Source: Aurantiochytrium sp. KH105
Lineage: Eukaryota > Sar > Bigyra > Thraustochytrida > Thraustochytriidae
DNA length: 64,000 nucleotides
Assembly (NCBI GenBank): GCA_003116975.1
Contig: BGKB01000004.1
Location: 62,001 to 126,000, forward strand
Direction: 5' to 3'
Part shown: positions 20,670 through 31,900 of the stretch, one piece after another
Layout: each line of letters starts with the position of its first letter
How positions within the stretch are numbered: the stretch's first letter is position 1
Notes under the pieces: model-generated
Told to the model about the DNA's origin: nothing
Seen by the model: only the letters and a program-made list of their open reading frames with translations
Database searches by the model: none
Program-made: the position numbers and the translations under genes

Positions 20670-21149
20670 TTAGAGAAAATGGCTGTGCTTGGTTGCCTTG
20701 TTGTAGAGACGGTAAAAGAAGGCAGAGACGGCCCCCAGCGCCGCCAACAGGATGATGAATGGCAACTTCCAGCCGCCCTGCGAAGCCGTAGCCTTCTCCT
20801 TGGCCTTGTTGACTTTGCCCAAGACCGAGAGCTCGACCTTTTCGAGATTCTTTTCGATGTTTTGCTCGCTTTCGTGAATCTTGTCCAGCATTTCCTCAAA
20901 GTGCTTGTTCACGCGCGCCAGCTCATTCTCGAGCCGGTGATGCAGCTCTTCGAGCTTGCGGTCGTTCTTCTCCGCCGTCATCTCCAGCATCTTGACAAAG
21001 TCCGTCTCCTTGAGCAGCTTCACAAGTTCCTCATCCTCTTCGTCGGTCTCCTTCGCCGCTGCGCGCTCGCGCCGCGCCTCCGCCTTGCCAAAACACGCAG
21101 CCGCCACAACCGCCGCCAGCAACAGAAGCCACGCCGTCGCGACCCTCAT
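20670..21149 (-). CDS. Small signal-peptide, coiled-coil, single-pass membrane protein of unknown function
   Basis: 159 residues from the ATG at 21149. It starts with a clear signal peptide (MRVATAWLLLLAAVVAAACF then GKAEA), continues with an acidic and then amphipathic coiled coil (about residues 35-118, heptads such as LEELHHRLENELARVNKHFE), and ends with a transmembrane helix (LPFIILLAALGAVSAFFYRL) followed by a short basic tail, NKATKHSHFL. This predicts a type I protein with a luminal coiled coil and a tail of about 12 cytosolic residues. The layout resembles the stalk-plus-tail of cargo receptors, but no lectin or GOLD domain is present. Function unknown; reading frame and topology are well supported by the pattern. 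Confidence 0.72.
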   Translation of the reverse strand: MRVATAWLLLLAAVVAAACFGKAEARRERAAAKETDEEDEELVKLLKETDFVKMLEMTAEKNDRKLEELHHRLENELARVNKHFEEMLDKIHESEQNIEKNLEKVELSVLGKVNKAKEKATASQGGWKLPFIILLAALGAVSAFFYRLYNKATKHSHFL

Positions 21150-22053
21150 GACTGACTGACTGACTGGCTGACTTACTGTCTGTCTACCCTCTCCGCGTCG
21201 AGCGACCGCTTTTGCCTTGCGGTCCTCCCCGCGTCCAGCCCCTCCGCCGTCGCCGCCGCACTCCGCGCGCCGCGAGGCTTCGTGTCCGCGGTCCAGGTGG
21301 TCTGCGATCAAGCTCTGCTTGCTGGGCCTAACGAGCCAAGATCAAGATCATACAGTCGCATCCCCTGTAGGCCTATGTCTCAATCAGCCAGCAGCATTGG
21401 TCACCTCCGATTGAGGTAGGCCTGGTAAACATGTGATAGCGTGCTCGCTCTCAGTTCTGGCCGTACGCTTGAACGGAATGCAAGGTCTGTTGCGAGTCCA
21501 GCGAGGTAGCACAGAGGAAAGATAACAGCCTTGAATGCACGCACGTACGCTCGCACGCACGCACCGATTTCTTTTTTCCCCAACGAAAATACGTTCCAGG
21601 CCTACGCGACGCGAACTCGGAGTGTAAAGAGGTTTATTTACATACAAACATCTATCAGGCGCTCAGTTCCGCAAGGCTCCAAAACGAATTGAACGAATAG
21701 AGCAAGCCAAAAATAGCACACCAAAGAACTACTCGCACTCATCGGTCAGTTATCCATCTATCTATCCATCCATCCATCCAGGAAGGAAGGAAGGTACTGT
21801 TGTCAACTAGACAAACTTGAACCATTCTTTGCCACAAGGCTACAAGAAGAATCGAAATAACAAAACAGGCAAAAAGCAAACGAAAGAAACGCTTTGGTAG
21901 GTGAAGACCGTAATCATCGGTCAGCTATCCAGATAAGAAGGTATCGTCGTCGTTGTCGTCGTTGTGGTCGTCGACATCCTGAAAAGGACGTGAGGAAGAG
22001 GCTGGTAAAAAAATCGGAATGATATTGGTGGTGGCTAGGAGGGGTGTACAGGC
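21150..22053. other. Intergenic region with several TAGGCCT motifs
   Basis: Upstream of the small coiled-coil gene and downstream of centrin (both minus strand). Contains TAGGCCT-type motifs at 21368-21375, 21417-21423 and 21598-21604, short TATC/CATC and GGAA runs near 21758-21794, and GTCGTC runs near 21944-21975. No ORF with protein-like character. Confidence 0.6.
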
Positions 22054-22673
22054 TTACGCAAACTGCTTCTTGACCATGATGCTGTAGAACTCTTCAAAGT
22101 TGATCTCGCCGTCGTTGTCAGTGTCGGCGCGCTCAATCATCTCCAGCAGCTCGGCATCGGTCATGGTCTCGCCGAGTTCGTGTGCCACGCGCTTCAGGTT
22201 GCGGTGCGAGATCTTGCCCGTGTTATCGTCGTCAAAGAGGTTGAATACCTTCAGGATGTCTTCGCGCGAGTCCTTGTCGCTCATTTTGGCTAAATGTACA
22301 AGTGCAATACCGTTAGTGATTCTTCTCCTTACTTGTCCTCCTCGTCGCCGCCGCCGCCGCCGCCGCCGTCATCACTTCCGCTTTCGACATTGCTATGTGA
22401 GAAATACTTACCCGTCATCATGTCAAGGAACTCTTCAAAGTCGATGGACCCGCTCCCGTCCTTGTCGATGTCCCCAATCATTTGGTAAATGGTCTGGTTC
22501 TTGGCCTCAAAGCCGAGCGACTGCATGGCAGCCTTGAGCTCCTTGGGATCGATCGTTCCGGACCCATCGGTATCAAACAGGTTGAAGGCCTCACGGATCT
22601 CCTCGATCTCATCCTCGCTAAGTCCGGGTCGGCCCTCCGTATACTTCTTGTTCTTGCGTTGCGTGCGGCTCAT
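22054..22673 (-). CDS. Centrin, two exons
   Basis: Exon 1 is 22412-22673 and exon 2 is 22054-22289; together 498 nt, 165 residues. Joining at g|gtaagt and ttag|cc gives [20 protein letters not shown], which matches the conserved centrin linker between EF-hands 2 and 3. EF-hand loops: [12 protein letters not shown] (1), [14 protein letters not shown] (2), the degenerate [12 protein letters not shown] typical of centrin EF3, and [12 protein letters not shown] (4). The N-terminus ([18 protein letters not shown]) is short and basic. The C-terminus KKQFA replaces the usual KKTxLF/Y. Centrin is a basal body/centriole calcium-binding protein. It is the only gene in the window with a demonstrable intron. 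Start is the ATG at 22673; 15 in-frame residues upstream are unlikely. Confidence 0.93.
22290..22411 (-). other. Spliceosomal intron in centrin (122 bp)
   Basis: Donor gtaagt and acceptor tttag match consensus splice sites, and removal restores the centrin frame. A run of GGC codons lies within it. If retained, translation continues 28 codons into Gly/Asp-rich sequence and stops at 22329, giving a two-EF-hand truncated centrin. Confidence 0.9.
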
Positions 22674-23785
22674 TTTGGATATGGTGTTTCTGTTCCCTGT
22701 GACGTTTATTGCATTCATTCATTCGTTCGACCGCGTTGTACGTATTGTTTCATTGTACACGTTTGCGCACACACACGGCGTAAATGTGATAGCAAGCAGC
22801 AAGTAAGCCCCATCACATCGCGCGCGCGTCGCGTTGGCCGTCGCCGTCGTCGTCGTCGTCGTCAGGCACCACCCGTCAGTCCAAGATCATCGACCGTGCC
22901 TCGCGCGCCCCCGTCTCCTCCCTCGCCGCGGCGCGCGGCGCCCCGCGCGGCAACGTCCGCTCGGCCCTCTCCGTTTCCAGCGTGCCAGAACTGGCCATCC
23001 GCCCATCCTTGGCCGCCATCATCCCGGCCTCCCCGCTCTCCGGGCGCGGCGCGCCGCGCCGCCGCGGGCCTGCTCTGCGCGCGGCCGCCTGCGCGCTCGC
23101 CCCACGTACCGTGCGTGCGTCTGCCGCGAGCGTGCGTGGGCTGCGCGCGAGGTCTCGCGTCCTCTGCTGCCTTGCTTGCTCGCTCGCTCGCTCGCTTGCT
23201 TGTTTGGGTTTCTGCTGCAAGAAGTCGAGACGCCCGTTGGGTCGCCCGCCTTAATGGAGAGGCGCCCCCCGGGACGCGTTACGTTACGCCGCCGCCCCGT
23301 AAGGTGGTCTCTGCATAAAACCGTTCAACTTGGGCCGAGCCCGGAGGGAGGGAGAGGTGGTGAACGTCCTCACGCACGCATCACTAGCCAGTAGGCCAGC
23401 TGGCCAGCAAGCAACGCAAAGCAAAAAGAAAAGAAAAGCAAAGCAAAGCAAAGCAAAGCAAAGCAAAGCAAAGCAAAGCAAAGCAAAGCAAAGCAAAGCA
23501 AAGCAAAGCAAAGCAAAGCAAAGCAAAGCAGAGCAGAGCAGAGCAAAGCAAAGCAAAGCAGAGCGAGCGCCAGCTGGACTTTTCTTTGCAGATCTCAGCG
23601 AACGCAAGGTTGCTTGATGGTGAAAGTTTCCGCAGGAGCATGGAAAAGAGAGGGGGGACATTCGGTCTTGGGACACGAGGTGTGAAAAGATGTCAAAGGC
23701 CCAAATCATTCTTGTTTTTCATTAGCTTACAACACGCGGCGCGGCGCAACTCGCGAGAGAAACCCACAGAAAGAAAGACGTGCAA
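22674..23785. other. GC-rich intergenic region with AAAGC repeat
   Basis: Upstream of centrin and downstream of SMU1. A CG-rich segment (about 22815-23290) is followed by the AAAGC tract. ORFs follow base composition and the repeat; none is credible. Confidence 0.6.
23430..23564. repeat. AAAGC pentanucleotide microsatellite
   Basis: About 25 copies of aaagc, mostly perfect, with gagca variants near 23530-23560. It is the longest simple repeat in the window. Confidence 0.95.
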
Positions 23786-25549
23786 TCAGGAATCTCGCAG
23801 GAGCTGGAGTCGACCGCCAGCGAGAATGGCAGCGACGCGAGCATGAGCAGCGATCGGCGAGTGCACAAGTCCCAATGTCTCGATTAATTCTTGCTCATCA
23901 TCACTTCGTAGAGGCACCGAACTAGGCTCCGGGGCAGAGGCTCGAATGCGAGAGACATCCGCAGAGGCGAGGTCGATGGAGTCCTTGCCGCGACTAGCCC
24001 AGTCGTAAATGTACAGCTGCCCATCCTCTGCTGCAGCACAAATGCGCGAAGGCTCGTCTTGTGCGCAGCAGCTAAACGTGAAGCGAGTGCGATCGTTCGG
24101 ACACGTGAGATCAACTCTTGCAAAAGTCATCTTTTCCCCTTGCGCAGGCCCCACCAGCAGTGAGATCCTAGCCGATTGCGCGCAAGCGACCAGCACAGGA
24201 CGCCCTCCGCCCCATGCACACGTGTCAAGTCCACTCACGGGTCCATCGAGCGTAAATTCAATCACAACTTGCGCTGAGCGCGCATCCCAAACAATAACCT
24301 TGTGGTCGCTGGACCCTGCTGCGACATAGGCATCGTCGCCCGCCACAAAGCACACCGCATTGACCTGCGCTTGCGGCCCGCGTAGCGTTTGGATCGCATT
24401 GCCAGTCTCAGCGCTGAAAATTCTTACCGTATGATCTCCGCCGCCCGTCACAATCCGATTTCCTGTCGAAGAAAACCGCACGCAGTTCACAGGCACCTTG
24501 CCGTGCGCACGTTTGATACGCGTTACGCGCTTGCCACTCGCAACATCCCACACAATCACCGTTCCGTCCAGACTTGAGCTGGCGAGATACTTGCCGTCGC
24601 GACTCCAATCGAGACCGAGAACAGCCTTTTTGTGCATCATAATGTCATTCTCTTGCTGATACACCAGGTCTTTGCGCAAGAATCCACGCGCAAGGTCATA
24701 AATCTCGATAAAACCGTCAGCGGTTCCCGTAGCGATACTCTTTCCATCCCACGAGATGCATGCCGCATTCAGTGTCACATCCTGGCCCATTGTAATCTTT
24801 GCATATGCCTCAAGCAACCTTTTCTTGCCTCCAGACTCAAGCTGCTTTGCATCGATATCGTCATTGCCGACCCCGATAAGGCCTCGCTTTCGCGCGCGTT
24901 TTAGCTGTGCCGCAAGCGTCTCTTGGCTGCCAGAGAAGAGAGAAGGCGAACGACGTTTTCGTTTCTTGCTATCCTTGCGCTTGCGCCCCTCGTCGCCGTC
25001 CTTGTCATTGGCCTCAATGCGGTCCAGCTCTCCTCGAAAAGCGAGCGCTTGGCCAAGCAGCTGAAGAAGCTGTGAGGGTCCCGCCTCCGTCAAACACGCG
25101 CACACACTCCGTGCTAGCGTACTCAGCGCGCGAGCGCGCTCCCCTTTCGCAAGCTGATCGCGTCGCCGTCGCGCCGCGCTGTGCCGATTGTGGACCAAAT
25201 TTTGTAACTCGTCAAAACGAGCCCCATTCTCTTTCTTCAAAGCTTCGAGATCTTCGCTGTCGCGCAAAATCTCCTTGGCTGCACCTTCCTCGCCACGTTC
25301 TACGAGGTCCGCGAGAATCCCCTCGTACAGGCTCCACATGACACTACGAGGGAGCTGGCACTGATTGAGGCTGGAGAGTAAGGTGGCCCAATCCTTTGCT
25401 TCGATCAATGCGCCAATCTTCATCACGTCCGGGACCACATTCAAACGCACGTCTGCCTCGCTTTCAAGCGTGCGCGCTGTCTTCTCCAAACCGCTCTCCA
25501 CGAGGAATTGGAGCACCACGCGGAGCACTTCGTTGGCGTCGACCTCCAT
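23786..25549 (-). CDS. SMU1-like spliceosomal WD40 protein
   Basis: 587 residues from the ATG at 25549 (MEVDANEVLRVVLQFLVESG); the open frame upstream is Arg/Ser/Ala filler. Residues 5-38 form a LisH motif (FLVESGLEKTARTLESE) and about 40-95 a CTLH-like helical region (IGALIEAKDWATLLSSLNQC). A Lys/Arg linker near 245-255 precedes WD40 repeats from about residue 280 (AVLGLDWSRDGKYLASSSLD, GKVPVNCVRFSSTGNRIVTG, AQVNAVCFVAGDDAYVAAGS). SMU1 works with RED in B-complex activation of the spliceosome. Length exceeds the usual ~510 because of insertions in the linker and the last blades (ARSVCACLTEAGPSQLLQLL; the C-terminal Ser/Pro-rich tail). Confidence 0.88.
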   Translation of the reverse strand: MEVDANEVLRVVLQFLVESGLEKTARTLESEADVRLNVVPDVMKIGALIEAKDWATLLSSLNQCQLPRSVMWSLYEGILADLVERGEEGAAKEILRDSEDLEALKKENGARFDELQNLVHNRHSAARRRRDQLAKGERARALSTLARSVCACLTEAGPSQLLQLLGQALAFRGELDRIEANDKDGDEGRKRKDSKKRKRRSPSLFSGSQETLAAQLKRARKRGLIGVGNDDIDAKQLESGGKKRLLEAYAKITMGQDVTLNAACISWDGKSIATGTADGFIEIYDLARGFLRKDLVYQQENDIMMHKKAVLGLDWSRDGKYLASSSLDGTVIVWDVASGKRVTRIKRAHGKVPVNCVRFSSTGNRIVTGGGDHTVRIFSAETGNAIQTLRGPQAQVNAVCFVAGDDAYVAAGSSDHKVIVWDARSAQVVIEFTLDGPVSGLDTCAWGGGRPVLVACAQSARISLLVGPAQGEKMTFARVDLTCPNDRTRFTFSCCAQDEPSRICAAAEDGQLYIYDWASRGKDSIDLASADVSRIRASAPEPSSVPLRSDDEQELIETLGLVHSPIAAHARVAAILAGGRLQLLRDS

Positions 25550-25953
25550 CCTGGCAGGTCGACTGATTGTGCAGCTCACTCGTCCGCCTCCCGTCCAGGC
25601 AGCGCCGCGGCCGACGGAGGGGCAGGTGGGCAGCCGACCGGCGGGCGAGCGAGCGGGCGAGCGAGCCGATGCACGGGACGCTCTTCTTTCTGCAACACAG
25701 CAGTCGAAGGTCTGATTGAGCTCATCGTCCCAGATGACGGCCACTCAAACCTTCTATTGTTCAAGCTAGACCTTTGTGGACGTCAATATCATAAATACGC
25801 TTTGTTGACGCTTGGGGCATCTGATCCTGCTGTAGGCCTAGGCCTAGGTAGAGGCGACAAGGGGAGCCTCCGAATCGTGACACGATTCATTATAGGCCTA
25901 AAGTGAAAAACAATGAAGGACAAACATAAACATATTTTGGGGAGTTGCCTTCC
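25550..25953. other. Intergenic region upstream of SMU1
   Basis: Separates the SMU1-like start from the stop of the giant membrane protein. Carries taggcctaggcctagg at 25833-25848 and taggccta at 25893-25900. No ORF. Confidence 0.65.
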
Positions 25954-28900
25954 TTACACATCAATGTTACGACCGCTGCCGCCAACAAAGCTCGGGTTAC
26001 GACTGGAAACCTCCGAACTCTGGCTGCGATTGCCAGAGAAGAAGCTGCTTCCGAGAGAAGCGTCGTACTCGTCAATGCCACGGAATTCATTGTATCCATC
26101 GTCATCGTTTGCATCAACAAAGACGGCCGGCGCAACTTGGCCATCACGTACCGACGGGTACGATGAGAACGAATTGTGCTGCGCCGCACGGATTCGCGAA
26201 ACAGGACGCACGCTGTTGCGAAGAAGAAATGCAGAAGGCCAGCGACCCTCGACGAGCTTGGGACACACACCGTGCTTGTCAAGGCGGTTGCGAATCTGCC
26301 AGGTGCGGTCATTGAGCGCAGCGCGAATCATGCGGAAGACGTAGAACTCGGTGCATAAGAGCATGAAGATGCCGCCAATCAAGACTGCTGAAGTGCCCTC
26401 GATGACTGCCACCACATCAAAGCAAAGGGCATCTTCCTCCGAGAGACCGATAAATAAAAGTGGCTCCACAATGTACTCGCAAGCATCTCCCGTGCCAGAC
26501 TCGACAATGAATTGTGCCAGCTGCGACACCTCGAGAGCAGCGGCAACAATTGCAACAAGCAACACCAAAAGAGCCTCCCATGCAGCCACAATCTCCGCCG
26601 AGAAGAGTAGTGTGCGCTGCTCGCGCTCGTGCAGCGGCACATAGAGAAGAATAAGTAGCAGCAGACAGAGAACGATGGGCGCCACCAGCGTGAAGAGAAC
26701 GTAGACAATCTGCAAGAAAGCAACCGCCAGCTGCGCCACAGCGTCATCGCTCGGAACGCCTTCACTGATGGCCGTGGCGATACCCACAGAGGTGTAGCTT
26801 CGGCGTTGCAGCTCGGGCTGCAAGACACCAATCATTGCGCCTGCGATGCCCTTGTAGGTAAAGGAGATGAGGTTGAGGAAAGATCCCACGAGAATCAAAA
26901 GTCCCGAAATACACACGAGGCCACCTGCCGCGAGCTTAGCGCCTGGGCTAAAGCCATACAAAAGGTTGCGCTCGTCTGGAACGAGAAAGACGTGGCGGTG
27001 CAGCGCCTGCTTGGCGACGGTAATAGGCTCCGTATTGAGATCATTGAGTTTGTCCTCGAGATCCTCATCCTGCGCAATTACGCTGCGATGCTTGGCAATC
27101 ATGTATTGATTCACCACGAGGGCGAGCATCGTTGCAATCACAAACAGGTAGATGCTGAGACCTGGCTCAACAATGACGTCCACAATAAAGACGTCGTCAG
27201 GCAAGAAGTCGAGCTGCGCAACATATGTCGAGGTAATGTAGAACCGAAAAGCCACCTGCAACATCACCAGAACGTAGGCATCAATGAGACTCCACTTGCC
27301 CAGCGAATCGAGGACCTCAAGCACGCTACCGCGACGTTTGTGGCTCAGTAGCGTCGGCGGCGTGAACCATGCCACCAGAAGCAGGACCGACTTGGTGTGC
27401 GGCCATGCGCCCGAGGCAACGAAGATGATGAGCGCCAGCGGGTATGTTCCGGCGTTCCACATATCATTGATCGAGGAGGCCAGCGTAAACTGAAGGATCG
27501 GCAGCGACTGCGTGGTGTCACCAGCGATGCTCATCGTGAGCTTGACCGTGGCGCCAACCGTTCCAATGTTTGCGGCGATAAAAAGTGCCACGGCAACGAG
27601 AATGAAAAAGGGCACCGCAAATTTGGGAACAGTCGAGACCAATGGGTGCCGAAACATTGACGAGAGACGTCGTTCCACAAGAAGAAGATCCTCACCCTTG
27701 CCGGAGAGATCGCCATTGCTCTTTTCTTGCAGGCGATTGAAAGCCAGAAACATGAGCTGATTCCGCCTGCGTGCGTGGAGGGGCATCAGAAAGAGACCCG
27801 CAGCAATGGCACCTCCCAAAATACCCACTCCGGCGTACCCCATAAGCGAGGCTGCATCTGTGAGCTCCTGCTTCTCGAGAGGATCAAAGGTGAACTCAAT
27901 GCCGGTGCACTCGCGGCGTGCCGTCGCAATGGCCAGATCGACGTATTCCTGGGCATCGCTTTGGCCTGCAAGGGCGGTCACCGCCTGCACGATCGTGTTG
28001 AAACCCTCCGTGAGATCTGCGGACGCACGATCATCCGTGATGGCACCTGCATCCTGCAAGGCCTCCAGCATGGGCGACGTGCACTCGCCCTCGCAGCGAG
28101 CGGTCAGACGCACCTGCTCCGCGGTAAAGTTGAAATCTTGAATGCGCAGGCCCTCTTCGTCGAAGATGGACAAAAGGCAGGGAACGTTGCTCGGCTTGTA
28201 GTACAGATCGAGCAGATTGCCCAGACGCAAATCGAGAAACTGCTGAATATCTATGCGGTGGAGCAGGTCCAGGCCAAAGTCCAAATTCGTCAAACGCATA
28301 CCCATGCGAAGCTCGTTCTTCACAAAGCGTGTCTCTTCGAGGGCGCGGCTCTGGCCACGCACGAGCGAACGGTCTTGGTGTTCCTGCTCCTCTTCAAAGA
28401 AGGAGGCGGATGAAGAAACAGAGACATCGTTACCACCGCCACCACCGGCGCCAGGGGCCTCAAGAAGCTGGCGGCGTCGTCTGCCACCGCCGCTCTTTTC
28501 GACGAAAAGATCATCGAATTCGTACGTGAGCGCAAAAGAGACCTCCAGAGCGCCTCGCGTTGTGAACGCAGTTGTTGTTGTGTACGGGTTTCTATAGGTG
28601 TAGTCGGTCGTGTCAAAGAGGCGCAGTTTGGTTACTTCTGCGGCTCCCTCGGCGCCCGTGCCAAGTCCCTCAAATTGAAAGTCGCCCACATACCACGTTG
28701 CCAGACCGAGACTGAGGCCATTATAGTACAGCTCGGTTGCGTTGAAGAGATCAAAGACACCCACTTTGACCTCGTTCACATATCGATCGAGCATCTTGTT
28801 GATATTGATGGAAGACACCGGGTTGAGTAGGTCAACTTGAATGAGCTCCTTCATCCTCGGCGGAAACGTTGAGGCGGAAAAGTTCATAAAGCGGCCCGTC

Positions 28901-31900
28901 ACATTGTAGTCCGGGTACTCGACGCCTGTACAGTCCTCCTTGAGCTTGGCCTCGCTCACAATCAAGTCAAGTTCTGCATTGATCAAATCGCGCACGGGAC
29001 CCTGCGTAAAGTTGGGCACTTGCTTGCGGAAGACGGCGACCAAGAGCTCGACGAGAAGTTCCACGACATCCCTGGCTTCTTGCGAGAGGAAACTACCGTT
29101 GGTGGTAATGTCAGGTCCGTAGACGTCGGGAACGTACGCCTGGAATTGCGGGACAAAGAAACCTCCCTCGTACATGAGGCGCTTGATGGTGCAGTTGAAG
29201 GCATCGGCGCGAATACCAAACGAGTTGGTGGTCTCATTAAAGTAAATGATCTCGCCCATTTGGACAAGAGACAAGTCTGTCTGGTTTACGGCCGCGGCGA
29301 AGAGCGCTTCGAGCGAGACGTTGCCGAGCTGGAGGACAACGTCAACATCGTCGTGGAGAACATCATCCGGCCCAGCCGAGGCGTTAAAGACGATAGCCGC
29401 TGTCTCGAGCTCAAAACCAAAGTTGAGTTCGATCAGATTGTCGCCCCACTCAAAGGTGTGCTGTGTTGTGAACTTGGCCTCATCTCCCTCGTCGCTCGTG
29501 TACGGCTTGAGCACGTCCACGTTGGTGAGACGGTCGACGTTTCGCACGACAATGTCCTTGAGCTTGAAGTTGAAACCTGGAATCAGACCTTCCGTGTCTG
29601 GCTCGTAGTTGTACGAGCTCATGTCCAGGCGGAGGGTGGTGCTGTTGTCCGCCTCAAGCTCAAAGACCTTGTACAGCGGGTCGAGGATCGACGGATAACG
29701 CGGATCTGCCACCGTGCGCGCCAGGTCCTGCAGCGTGAGCTGTAGCGACTCCGCCGTGATGGAGGCCGAGAGTGCAGCAATGTATGCATTGTTCTCACCC
29801 GTCAAATCATACACGGGCTCATTGTTGACCACAGGGCGCTCCCACGAGGCCGGATCGTCGCCACGCGGGTTCGGCTGCTCCGTGGTTCCTTGGCGCAGAA
29901 AGTCGCTGATATCGCCAAGACTCGGTAGCGGAAGCGCCGAGGCAAAAATCGTCCCGTTAAGCGGGTCCGTCTGGGTCAGACACTCGCTTCGCGTGTACGG
30001 AGGGTCGAACTCGGTGTTGAACAACTTGATCGTCTCGTTCTGGACGCGATCGATGACGTAGTTGAGAAAATACTCGATCGTGTCCTGGTACTCGTTGGTC
30101 TGAAGCTTTTGGTTCCAAGCCTCGAAGGCAGCGCCGATGCGATAGGCGGTGAATTCCTGCGGACCGTTCGGGAAAACAAAGCCATACGTGTAGTCGTTGA
30201 CGTTGATCTCAAACTGGTCGAGCGAATGCGACTCGAGTACGGCCAGCAGACACTGAAGCGTGAGCAAATTGCCGATCTCGGACTGGAACACCTCGTTCTT
30301 GAGCACTTCAAGACCCAGGACGCCGGAAAATTCGAGCTGCAGCTCGAGACGGATGGCAAAGTCCTCGTCGGCCCACTTTTGTCCCGAAACAGAGGCATCG
30401 AGCGAGATTGGGAGCTCAAAGCCGAGGTAGCCAACTTGGGCAACGCTGCCGTTTTGAAGATTGACGGTGCCGTCGCCCCAGGTAAACTCAAAGTTCATCG
30501 CGTAGTCGTCCGTGGGCGCAGGCTGCAGCAAAAAGCGCCAGATCGAGTTGAGATCTGTGACGCGGAAGGGACCCACGTCGATGACAAAAATGTCTCCGCC
30601 GTATTGCTCCGAAACAAGAATCGTCGGGAAAGCCTCCCAGGTGCCATCGGACGGGTTCTCAAAAATGTACGCCGAATCCGGATCATTGTTGATGGCGCCT
30701 TCTGGACGATCAAAGACCAGGTATCGAAGCGTCGCCTGAATGAGCGCGTTGATGTCAACCGAGTTGCGGAGAATTGGGTCACCGCCAATGAGATTGTCGA
30801 CGAGGTTCTTGACCGCATCGATCGCCAGCGTGTCGGTGAGGTTGAAGAAACGATCGTTGCCCGCGTACGTGAGGGGCACATACGATGGGCACACGGGCGG
30901 CGCGTCAACAAAGACAGTATTGTCGAGGTAATCATTGAGCTGCGGGCGGACGTAATTCTCCAGAATATACGGAAAGTCGTTGGCAAAGGTTGGCTTGAAC
31001 AGCGTGTTGACCACGTCCATGACGTCGAGAATGAGGGCGTTGAGGTCGAAAAAGTTGACGACGGAGAAGTCCTCGAGCACGTCGGCCGAGCCTTGGAGAC
31101 CGCTGACGCGGAAATGATCAAAGGTAGTGAAAGCACAGCGCAAGACGTCCATTCCTGCAAAATTCTCGCCCACGAGCTGTCCGACCTGGAGCGCAAAGAG
31201 TTTCTCTTGCTGGAAAAGCTGGTACGAGGTGATCTCCATCTCGAGGCCTTGGAAGCCGATGCCGGTGCCAAAGGTGAAACGTTCCAGTGTCGTTTTGCTT
31301 GTCTGCATCCAGTCTCCAGGCCGCATCTCAATGTCCCATGTCAGATCAAAGCGAAAGTTGGCAAGACGGAGATTGGTCACTGCAGTGTGTTCATATGGAG
31401 TGCCAAACTGGTCAGGATTGGCGAAACCGTTGTCGAAGATCTGAAAGTTGTCAAACTTGTTGATGTCGGTGAGCCGGAAGCCAATGAGCCGGAGCGAGTT
31501 GCGCGTGATGAGTTCACCAAATTCCACCATGGGATAGTCATCGAGCTCAAAGTACTCCTTCAGGTCCGCAATCTCGTAAACGCCCGTACCGTCGGTGAGA
31601 ATGCTGACCACCTCGTTGATGGTGAGGTCGTTGTGGTAGCCCGTCTCGCTCGACTCTCCGCCAAGGTAGTCGTTGAGCCCAACGGAGATGGCCTCGAAAA
31701 TTTCATTTGTGCGAAGGCTGGCCCAGGTGCTCGGGTCCTCGAGGTTCGGCAGGCGGCCCGGGTTGAGGGATTCGTCCTGCTCGAACTCCGTACGCCCACG
31801 AAGACCGGCAGCCTTGTAGCCGGCGACATCGTTTGAGATCTCCTCGATGAACTCGTTGCCTGGACCCAGCGAGCCGTCGTCTGCGTACGCGGAGTTGCGA

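Noticed and set aside
30109-31836. 575-codon plus-strand ORF inside the giant gene
   Set aside because: Antisense shadow; its Val/Glu/Arg-rich composition mirrors codons of the minus-strand protein.
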